Source: Lepus europaeus (lineage: Eukaryota > Chordata > Mammalia > Lagomorpha > Leporidae). Taken from it: a stretch of DNA of 64,000 bases. The DNA lies in the NCBI RefSeq assembly GCF_033115175.1, contig NC_084847.1, positions 45,493,905 through 45,557,904 of the forward strand. The letters run 5' to 3'. How positions within the stretch are numbered: the first letter of the stretch is position 1; each line of letters starts with the position of its first letter. The translations under genes were made by a program, and so were the position numbers. Positions 55,896-64,000 of this stretch are shown piece by piece. The notes beneath the pieces were generated by a model. That model did no database searches, had not been told where the DNA came from, and saw only the letters and a program-made list of their open reading frames with translations.

Positions 55896-56238
55896 AAGGC
55901 TGGCATTGTGGCTCACTAGGCTAATCCTCTGCCTGTGGCATTGGCACCCGGGGTTCTAGTCCCAGTTGGGGCACCGGATTCTGTTCCTGTTGCTCCTCTT
56001 ACAGTCAAGCTCTCTGCTATGGCGCGGGAGTGCAATGGAGGATAGCCCAAATGCTTGGGCACTGCACCCGCATGGGAGACCAGGAGAAAGCACCTGGCTC
56101 CTGCGATCGGATCAGCGCAGCGAGAAGGCCACTGCACACTGCCGGAGAAGCTATTTGGGGGGTGAACCAACGGAAAAGGAAGACCTTTTTCTCTGTCTCT
56201 CTCTCTCACTGTCTAATTCTGCCTGTCAAAAAAAAATA
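55896..56238 (+). mobile_element. C-repeat SINE, plus strand, copy-B specific
   Basis: Head GGCTGGCATTGTGGCTCACT, a full core, and CTGCCTGTC with an A-tail. It is inserted in the L1 at the site corresponding to about 25703-25710 in copy A, where nothing is inserted. Confidence 0.92.
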
Positions 56239-56894
56239 TTAACCTGGATGCCTCACAGCATCTGAATCAAAGCATTCTAGATATCTACACTAAAGAAAAT
56301 ATCATAGCACTTGCATAAAATGTGACACACAGACCAATGCTACCTATATGAAAAGGATTAATATCAAGAATATATCTGCAAATAAAGAAAGAACAGCAAA
56401 AAAATCCAACCAATCCAGTTATGAAATGGCCAAAGGAACTCAACAGACAGTTCCCCATAGATATACAGATGGCCAACAAATACAGAAAAAAAATGTTCAA
56501 CATCACAAGCTATCAGGGAAACGCAAATCCAAACCACAATGAGATATCAGCTCACACGGACATACTGGCTAAAACCCAAAGGACAGAGAGTCACAATGAG
56601 GAGGAGGATGTGGGAAAAGGAGAACACTTACACAGTGGTGGTGGGAATGTAAATTAGTGCAGATGCTGTGGAAAAAAGTATGGAGATTTCTTAAGAAACC
56701 AGAAACAGACTTGCCATATGATGGAGCAATCCCTCCACTGGCTATAACCCAAAATACATGAACGTATTGTATCAGAGAGATACGTCCACCACAATATTTA
56801 TTGCAGTATGGTTCTCAGCAGGGAAAACAAGAAATTGTTGAAGACTTCAAACATCATCACTGGAATGGATAAGGATAATTCTCTATCTCTCTCT

Positions 56895-56914
56895 CTGTAC
56901 ACACACACACACAC
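56895..56914 (+). repeat. Short (CA)n run
   Basis: About nine CA dinucleotides after a CTCTCTCTCTG stretch, at the position matching the CA run at 27115 in copy A. Confidence 0.85.
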
Positions 56915-56919
56915 AATGA

Positions 56920-58127
56920 AACAACCTTAAAAATCCCTCTTTCCACAAACTTTTTCAAGGACCCTCATGATGCTCTCTGCATTACCTTAAATAACTAGAA
57001 CAAGTGTGGGCACATGACAGACACTCCTTTGAAATCCAAGTAAAATATATTTACCAAGAGAAACTCCTCAGCCCAACTTCTGACTTCTACAAGGCACAAA
57101 CCATTCCCAGGCTAAATCAGGTTCTCCATGTTCCTAAGCTCCCTATCAACCCAGTTTTCTTTCAGATAACATCTTCTCCATCTCTTGGTAGTCTGGAGAA
57201 TTTGGTTGAATTTCCTGATTAACTCAACACCAATGCCCCAGTCCTTCCTGAAAATTCTCTCTGCCCACCTATTGATATACCTTCCCTCACTTGTCCTAAG
57301 GTTTCTCCCCAGGACCTGTCCTGGATCTCACACTCTGATACTCCACTAGTTCTTACAAGCAGACCTATTACAGCTCCTCCCTATTACAACTCTCCTCAAA
57401 GTCGCCTGCCTTCCTCGCCACAATCCTTCCATTTTCCTTTTCTATTATAGGACGGTGACATACAGACACAAACTGTTTTCAGCTCTCAAAGCCTTGCAAG
57501 ACCCAGGTTCTTCCATGGCATCCAACCCTCCACTCCCACCACATGAAGTACTTGCAATCCAATCGCCCTTAGCCTAAAAATCTAAACCAAAGCAACTATT
57601 ACCACATCTCTCCAAACCAGACTTTTATGTTTTGTGCTCTGTGTAAACATTTGACAGTTTCTTCCCAGGTTTCCCTCCCACTGTCTGGAGAACCAGTCTT
57701 CCTTTCTTAGCATGGACTTTGGCCCATAATTCTCGGCAAAACACCAGGAAACACATTCCCCAATATCTTATTCACTTCTGACTCTGTGGTTCCTCTATAC
57801 TAGGAACACTAGACCAACACATTTCTGTCTCCACATGTCTATAGGGCTCCCACCACTTGACCTTCCTTCACAAAGGTTGGAAGTCCACTTTTGCTGTCAG
57901 CCTGGCTGCACAACTCCAGGACACAGGGTTCCCTTCCCTTCCCTCTGCTCCCCATTGGGCCCAAGGGCTGCCATCCACAGGATGCAGCCACATCTACTAA
58001 CCAGTTGCTCCTGTCCAGGGTGAAGGCACAGCTGGGTTTTACCAGGAAGCAGAGCAGTCCCCAGAAATGGAAGCTTACCCAGCAGCTGAACTTCTGTGTC
58101 AACTCGGTGTCCAGTTTCATATCCATG
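56920..58127 (+). repeat. Further copy (C) of the duplicated unit's left part
   Basis: From AAAAATCCCTCTTTCCACAA onward, this diverged copy follows the order of 22450-23640: TCTAACACTCGG-like word, CTTCCATGGCATC(T/C)AACCC, TCTCCAAACCAGACTT, TTCCCTCCCA, then the exon-like block. Only its first ~450 bases also occur at 27130-27581. Confidence 0.75.
58002..58121 (-). pseudogene. Exon-like block, copy C (acceptor lost)
   Basis: On the minus strand the frame containing FHFWGLLCFL and SCAFTLDRSN aligns with the copy A block and ends at AACTG before GTTAGTAG, so the donor GT is kept. The 5' side has a one-base insertion relative to copy A. It runs into an L1 boundary at about 58127, with no pyrimidine-tract acceptor visible. 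Confidence 0.35.
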
Positions 58128-59488
58128 AAAATGTCTACAATGAAAGTTACAAAACATTAAAGAAATGCAAGAAGACACACAAAAATGGAAAAATCTTCCA
58201 TGTTGATTCACTGGGAAAATCAACATAATGCAAATATCCTTTATTCCATAAGCAAATTACAGATATAATAGTATCCCAAGCAAAGGTCAAATAGCATTTT
58301 GCCCAGATGGAGAAAAAAATGCTAAAATTCATATGAAACACAGAACATCTGAATACTGAAAGCAACCTTATACAGCATTGACAAAACTCAAAGCATCACA
58401 ATAACAGATTGCAAGACACAGTGCAGGATAGTTACAATGAAAACAGCTTGCTATAGGCAAAAAAAGTGACATATAGAACTATGGAACAGAAAAGAAACAC
58501 CTGAAATAATGCACACATCTACAACTAATCTATCTTTGAAGAAGGAGGTAAAGATCAATCCCAGGTTCAAAGGACAGTTTCTTCAAAAAATGGTCCTGAG
58601 AAAACTGGACCTCCACATGCAGAACTATGAAAGAAGACCCATACTTTACACCTTATACAAAAAGCAACTAAAACCCATCAAGGAACTAAATCTAAACCCC
58701 AATATCATCAAATTACTAGAGAACATTGGGGAAAACTGAAAGACATTGGCGTAGAGAAAGATGTCTGGGAAAAGATGCCAGTCGCACAAGTAATAAAAGC
58801 AGAAACAGACAAATGTGATTTCATCAAGCTGAGAAGCTTCCGTGCTACAAAAGGAATACAGAAAACCGAAGAGGCAACCAAAAGAATGGGAGAAAACATT
58901 TGCTAACTATGAAACTGATAAAAGGTTAATATCCAGAATCTAAAAAGAGCAAAGTGAAGAGGCACCCAAATGAATAAGAGAAAATAATCTGCAAACTAGG
59001 ATACATATAAAAGATTAATATCCACAATCTACAAAGAGTTCAAGGAATTTAACAACAAAACAAAAATTCCATTTAAAAATGGGCAAAAGACTTGAACAGG
59101 CATGTTTCAAGAGGGGAACTTCACATGGCCAACAGACACATGAAAAAATGCTCAGGATCACTAGCCATCAGGTTTTGCCACACCACAGGCAGAATGGCTC
59201 TCATACTGAAATCAACAAATGATAAATGCTGCTGAGGATCTGGCAATATGCTACCCTAATACACTGTTGTTAGAAATGTAACCTGGGGAAACCATTGCCT
59301 AAGACAGTATGGAGATACATCAGAAAGTTGAAAATAAATCTACCATATGACTCAGCAATCCTTCTCCTGGTGATTTACCCCTAGGAAATGAAATCAGCAG
59401 ATTCGAAAGGATTATCTGTACCTCCACGTGTACTGCAGCTCAGTTCACAATAGCTAAGATATGGAATCAAACCTGATGTCCATGAACT
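58128..59488 (+). mobile_element. LINE-1 ORF2 remnant, plus strand
   Basis: ACACAAAAATGGAAAAATCTT, CAAATTACTAGAGAACATTG, GATTTCATCAAGCTGAGAAG, ACATGGCCAACAGACACATG and TTCACAATAGCTAAGATATG trace L1 ORF2 from the middle to the 3' end. It is full of stops. It lies between two diverged copies of the exon-like unit. Confidence 0.85.
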
Positions 59489-59489
59489 G

Positions 59490-60235
59490 ATGACAGGAAG
59501 TGGAGAGTCTCCAGAAGTGCAAGATTGCCTGGAGCTGAGGTTCAGAGTCTGGGTGAGATTCACATCCCAGTTCTTCTTAGCGGGGAGGGGAGGAAGACAG
59601 CTGCATCTTGGCTTCTTCATAGAAGCCCCTGCCTACCACCTGCTACCTCCAAACCCGTGGATTTGCAGGGAGAACACCACTGGGAAGCCTTGGAATCCCG
59701 GATCCTTTGAGGCAGGCCCTGGGTATCTCTCTGTCCATAAACTTAAATGCAGCAAATCCCTCCTGCACTCTCCAAGCCTACCGTACCGCTCCTGCCAAGG
59801 CCAGCTGACAATGACACTGCTGTGTATATCGCCTACTTATCCCCAAGGCCTACTGTGCAAGTGCCACCCAACTAACACCCACCCCTTCCTCCCAGAAACA
59901 CAGCATCAGCAGAAGAGGCCACACTGCCTTGAAGAACCAGGAGCCATGGCCTGAGCCCCAGCCTGACATGCCTGCCCTGTGCTCACCATGATCAGGAGCA
60001 CTCCAAGGGCATCGTTGCTCCCAATCCAGCCCATCAGAAGCTCAAGACAGTGTGGAGCTCTCTAGCACTCCGGGCTGACACCCACCACTCCTGCATGGTG
60101 CAGCACTCTGCCAAAATGCCCGTGGTCAGGGCTACTGAATGGTGGACATCCACCCAGCATCCTTGGCCTTGTCGGTTCTTGGGCTGCTGCCAGGTGTCAG
60201 ACGTGCTGTGCCCCTGACATGGAGGTAGGATATGG
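59490..60235 (+). repeat. Partial copy (D) of the duplicated unit
   Basis: It aligns with about 23580-24180 of copy A: GGAGAGTCTCCAGAAGTGCA, GGATCCTTTGAGGCAGGCCC, CCTCCCAGAAACACAGC, ATCAGAAGCTCAAGACAGTG. The left end starts inside the exon-like block; the minus-strand acceptor position still reads AG. Confidence 0.8.
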
Positions 60236-60962
60236 ACAAATATTGTGTACCTAAATTGCATTTATGAAATGCATGGAATTTGGATATCTTAAATAAAAAC
60301 AGTAACTTACGAGAACACCTAAACTGTCTTCTCTTGGTCGTTTCCTAGCCCCTCCCCTATATCAAAATTGTAGTTGACTCAGTCACTCATCACTTTGTCC
60401 CTGTGAACAGACTACCTTGCTGGAAGTCCTAACTTAGAACATTTCATCCCACACTTGCAGAATACACATTCTTCTCATCAGTCCCTGGAATTTTCTCTAG
60501 GACACAACATATGATAGGCCATAAAACAAGCCTAGAAAACTCAATAACAGAAATAATTTCATACATCTTCTAGGACCAAAATTTAAGGACTGGCAATCAA
60601 CAACTCAAGAAACTCTAGAACATAAGCAAACACGTGGAGACCGAACAACATAATCCTGAATGAATGGTTGGTCTTAGGAGAAATCAAAATGAAAATCAAG
60701 AATTTTCTGGAAATAACTGTAGGTAACAGTACAACATAGCAAAATGTATGGGACACAGCAAATGAAAGGTTACGAGCGAACTTTATAACAACTTGTGCCT
60801 ACAACAAGATATTGGAAAGGAATCAAATAAATGAGCTTTTCAATGCATCACAAAACCTAGAAAACCAACATATCACACTCCAAATTAGTAGGATGACAGA
60901 AATCATGGAAATTTCAGAAGAAATGAACAAAGTTGAAGTAAAAACATTATAAAAGATCATTG

Positions 60963-61291
60963 CAGCTGGCTCTGCAGCTCAATAGGCTAATCCTCCGCCT
61001 GCAGTGTGGGCACACCAGGTTCTAGTCCCCGTCGGGGTGCTTGATTCTGTCCCAGTTACCCCTCTTCCAGGCCAGCTCTCTGCTGTGGCCCGGGAGTGCA
61101 CTGGAGGATGGTCCAAGTGCTTGGGCCCTGCCCCCGCATGGGAGACCAAGGTGAGGCACCTGGCTCCTGGCTTCAGATCGGTGCAGTTCACCAGCCATAG
61201 CGGCCATTTGGAGGGTGAACCAACGAAAAGGAAGACCTTTCTGTCTGTCTCTCTCTCACTGTCTAACTCTGTCCAAAAAAAAAAAAAAAAA
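60963..61291 (+). mobile_element. C-repeat SINE, plus strand, with target-site duplication
   Basis: A full-length copy ends in an A-run of about 20. AAAAGATCATTG occurs at 60951-60962 and 61292-61303. Confidence 0.94.
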
Positions 61292-61441
61292 AAAAGATCA
61301 TTGATAGGAAAATCTGGTTAAAAAATATTTTTTTTACAAAATTGCTGAAAATCTCCAAAACAAACAAACAAACAAAAAAACAGGAATAAGACCCCAATCA
61401 GTAAATCAGAAATGAATAACAAACTATAATAATAGAAACCC

Positions 61442-61786
61442 TGGCTGGTGCCACGGCTCACTAGGCTAATCATCCGCCTTGCGCCGCCAGCACACCGGGT
61501 TCTAGTCCTGGTTAGGGCTCCGGATTCTGTCCCGGTTCCCCCTCTTTCAGGCCAGCTCTCTGCTGTAGCCAGGGAGTGCAGTGGAGAGTGGCCCAAGTGC
61601 TTGGGCCCTGCACCCCATGGGAGACCAGGAGAAGCACCTGGCTCCTGCCACCGGATCAGCGTGGTGTGTTGCCCGGAGCACGCCAGCCGCGGCGGCCATT
61701 GGAGGGTGAACCAATGGCAAAAGGAAGACCTTTCTCTCTGTCTCTCTCTCACTGTCCACTCTGTCTGTCAAAAAAAAAAAAAAGAA
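61442..61786 (+). mobile_element. Young C-repeat SINE, plus strand, 16-bp target-site duplication
   Basis: An exact 16-base direct repeat, ATAATAATAGAAACCC, flanks the element (61426-61441 and 61787-61802). The body is well conserved. Confidence 0.95.
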
Positions 61787-61865
61787 ATAATAATAGAAAC
61801 CCAATAAATAAAAACAAACATCAGGAATTGCTACAATGTATTGTTTGAAAATGAATTGGAAATTC

Positions 61866-61928
61866 TTGGAAAATCTCTCTCCCTCACTCAATAACTCTGC
61901 CTTTCAATTAAATAAATATTTAAAAAAC
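61866..61928 (+). mobile_element. SINE 3' end fragment, plus strand
   Basis: AATCTCTCTCCCTCACTCAA, AACTCTGCCTTTCAATTAAA and an ATAAATATTTAAAAAA tail match only the last ~60 bases of a C-repeat SINE. Confidence 0.6.
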
Positions 61929-62812
61929 ATATAATTATTTCAATAGATGAAAATAGCTGGAGAAAGGCAAAAAGCTTTCAGAAAGAAAACCTTAAGCAAA
62001 CTCACAGTAAAGAGAATTGCTCAACACAATCAAGACAATTTATGTGAAACCAACGGATAGCATCTTATGAATGGGGAAAAATTAGAAGCATTCACACTAC
62101 GATCTGGAATCAGACAAAGATGCACCTTCATAATTACTATTCAATATAGTTCTAGAAGTTTTAGACAGAGCCATTAGGCTAGAAAAAGAAATCAAATGGA
62201 TACAAATTGGGAAGGAGGAAGTCAAACTATCCTACCTTCAAAATGTCATGATTTTATATACGGGGGAACCAGGAGGCTCCACCACGAGACTTTTAGAACT
62301 CATAATAGAGTTTGGAAAAGTGGCAGGAAATAAAATCAACACACAAAAATCAACAGAATTTGTATACACATAACATTAGGGCTGAGAAACAACTTCGAAG
62401 ATCCATTCCATTCACAATTGCTACTAAAATGTAAATACCTTTGAATAAAGGTAACCAAGGAGCGTGAAGATTTAAAAAGCAACTCCAATACTTTTTCAAC
62501 TATTTCAAAATAATGACCTGCATGGAACAGGATTCAACTGTAACAAACACTTTTTGTGAGGCCAGCATTACTTTGACCCCAAAAGATAACAAAACATGAA
62601 ATACAAAGAAAACAGATGGCCTATATCCATAATGAAAAAGATGCAAAGATTCTCAACGAAATTCTAGCCTAACAAAACCAAAACCACATGCTGAAGCTCA
62701 CGCAAAATCTTTAATTGGAATTTATATCACAAACGCCATGATGGTCCACATTTGCAAATTAATATACATGATGAATTATATAAAAATAATGGAAGAATAA
62801 AACCACATTGTC

Positions 62813-63138
62813 TGGGCTGGCACTGTGTTACAAAAACACTCAATGCCGACAACTCATATGGGTGTCATTTAGCGTCCAGGCTGCTCCACTTTCAATCCAG
62901 CTCCCTCTTAACATGCCTGGGAAAGTGGCAGAGGATGTCTCAATTTTTGGGGGCCCTGCAGCCACATGGGAGACCTGGAAGAAGGTTATGGATCCTGATG
63001 GCTCAGTTTGGCCATCAAGGTCTTTTGTGGAATGAACTAGCAAATAGAAGAACTCTCTCCCTCTCTTTTGCTCTTCCTCTACCTCTATCTCTCTATAGAA
63101 TTCTTCCAAATAAATGAAATAAATCTTTTGAAAAACCA
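62813..63138 (+). mobile_element. C-repeat SINE, plus strand, third member of the A/B family
   Basis: GTCTGGGCTGGCACTGTGTT, the GAGACCTGGAAGAAGGTTATGG block and a CCAAATAAATGAAATAAATC tail. Its junction with the following L1 (AAAACCACATTATCATCT) matches copies A and B, so it belongs to the same duplicated block. Confidence 0.85.
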
Positions 63139-63350
63139 CATTATCATCTAATTAGATACAGAGATATCAACAGAATTAAAAATGATTTAAAAAACTACAC
63201 AAAATATACACAGAAGGAATACGTATCAAAATCATAAAGGCTATGTATGACAAACCAACAGCCAATGTCATTCTGGATGGGGAGAATGTGAAAGCATTTT
63301 TCAAACATGTAACAACACAAGGATGTCCCTTTTACCGCTCTTACTGAATG
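63139..63350 (+). mobile_element. LINE-1 ORF2 fragment, third paralogous copy
   Basis: TTAGATACAGAGATATCAAC, CAACAGCCAATGTCATTCTG and AACACAAGGATGTCCC match the start of the L1 in copies A and B. It stops where a SINE fragment begins. Confidence 0.8.
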
Positions 63351-63352
63351 CA

Positions 63353-63500
63353 GTCTCCATGTGGGAGACCTGGAAGAAGCTCCTGGCTCCTAGCTTTGGA
63401 TCAGCCCAGCACTGGGCCCTGTGGCCATTTCAAGAGTAAACCAGTAGATGGTAGACCTCTATCTATGGATCTCTGCCACTTAAGAAAATATATTTTTTGG
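63353..63500 (+). mobile_element. C-repeat SINE 3' fragment, plus strand
   Basis: CTCCATGTGGGAGACCTGGA, AAGAAGCTCCTGGCTCC and AGAGTAAACCAGTAGATGG, with a short CTCT end and A-rich tail. The 5' half is missing. Confidence 0.75.
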
Positions 63501-63718
63501 AAAAAAGATCACACACAGCTCACGTGGAACTTGCCCACTGTACCTTTACCTGATGAAGAATTAAGAGTGGGAACAAGAGAAGGAGGAAGAAGAAGGCTGG
63601 GAGTGTAGGCCTGAGAGATGGTAGCATGGGAAGAAGTATCAGTTGTTTCAAATCTGTATATAAGAAATACATGAAATCTGCATAGCTGATATAAAATTTT
63701 AAGAAGTGCATAATCTTC
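63501..63718. other. No feature recognised
   Basis: A short stretch with a GAAGGAGGAAGAAGAAGG purine patch. Possibly part of the surrounding L1 material. Confidence 0.3.
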
Positions 63719-64000
63719 TAACCAGACTAACAAAAAAGATAAAAACTCCAGTAAATAAAATTACAGAAAAAAAGCAGAGATTATAACCAACATCACTGAA
63801 ACACAAGGTTTCTAAGAAACTGCTATTCAGTACTATATGCTAATAAACTGGGAAAAGAGAAGAAATGGAGAAATCCCTGGATAACAAATACACGTAACCT
63901 ACTAAGATTAAATCCACAAGACACAGACAACCTAAAACGAATCATAAAAATCAATGACAACTAAAACACCCACCAAAACCCTGCTAGAACTGATGAAATA
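63719..64000 (+). mobile_element. LINE-1 ORF2 fragment running off the window
   Basis: CCAGTAAATAAAATTACAGA, AACCAACATCACTGAAACAC, ACTATATGCTAATAAACTGG and GACACAGACAACCTAAAACG follow L1 ORF2 in the plus orientation. It continues beyond the right edge. Confidence 0.75.

Larger units (their letters stand above)
55083..56930 (+). mobile_element. LINE-1 ORF2-derived fragment, plus strand, copy B
   Basis: Counterpart of 24880-27135, decayed. It is interrupted by a SINE at 55896-56238 and carries an internal run of 27 A residues at 55145-55171 where copy A has only a few. The end is well preserved: GTGGTGGGAATGTAAATTAG, GGAGATTTCTTAAGAAACC. Confidence 0.85.
52437..57355 (+). repeat. Segmental duplication, copy B
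   Basis: It matches copy A (22361-27581) in the same orientation and order: left unrecognised part, exon-like block, shared SINE, then LINE-1. Differences visible by eye include SINEs at 54708-55082 and 55896-56238 that A lacks, and the A-only SINEs at 24538 and 26454. Near 56340 B also lacks about 0.4 kb of L1 that is present in A (about 25800-26210). Confidence 0.9.
60400..62812 (+). mobile_element. LINE-1 ORF2 remnants, plus strand, interrupted by SINEs
   Basis: GGCCATAAAACAAGCCTAG, CAACTCAAGAAACTCTAG, AAAACCTTAAGCAAACTCA, TTTTAGACAGAGCCATTAGG and CACACAAAAATCAACAGAAT are characteristic ORF2 words. Two SINEs and a SINE fragment interrupt the stretch. No open frame of L1 size is left. Confidence 0.8.

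Noticed and set aside
18048..63138. tRNA-like heads of the SINEs as tRNA genes
   Set aside because: The box-like sequences belong to the C-repeat SINE head and are followed by the SINE body. No complete tRNA cloverleaf is visible.

Overview
This is a mammalian, lagomorph-type window, most likely rabbit (Oryctolagus) or a close relative. The identification rests on about 30 copies of a tRNA-derived SINE with the layout I recognise as the rabbit C-repeat: a head like GGCTGGCGCCGTGGC, a CACCGGGTTCTAGTC block, a GGAGGATGGCCCAAGTCCTTGGG core and a CT-rich end with an A-tail. Several LINE-1 fragments support it, two with a lagomorph-looking 3' UTR. There are no bacterial operons, phage genes or CRISPR arrays.

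Layout. About 0.7-22.4 kb is GC-rich and full of minisatellites, like a subtelomeric or pericentromeric region. It holds a 6-kb array of a 7-bp motif arranged in ~760-bp higher-order units, each with an inverted arm. It also holds two separate arrays of one 33-bp minisatellite (6.7-8.45 kb and 20.5-22.35 kb) and smaller arrays with periods of about 21, 24, 52 and 89 bp. Between the two 33-bp arrays lies the only convincing gene: an intact, intronless Ser/Thr kinase on the minus strand (10201-11862). It belongs to the MARK-like / sperm motility kinase (Smok) type.

About 22.4-64 kb is AT-richer and dominated by transposons. A ~5-kb segment at 22.36-27.58 kb is duplicated in direct orientation 30.08 kb downstream (52.44-57.4 kb). 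Parts of the same unit recur at 56.9-58.1, 59.5-60.2 and 62.8-63.35 kb. SINEs present in one copy and absent from the other, with target-site duplications, post-date the duplication. Each unit carries a minus-strand exon-like block; the best copy is 129 bp, with acceptor, donor and one open phase. At 28.6-29.9 kb a perfect CRE, a G-rich minisatellite and an AATAAA with a GT-rich element follow each other, which could be a small plus-strand transcription unit.

Apart from the kinase, I see no protein gene I can defend. Many long open frames here arise because tandem-repeat periods (33 bp; 7 bp, i.e. 21 bp) preserve reading frame. Boundaries of repeats are estimates by eye, usually good to about 5-20 bases.
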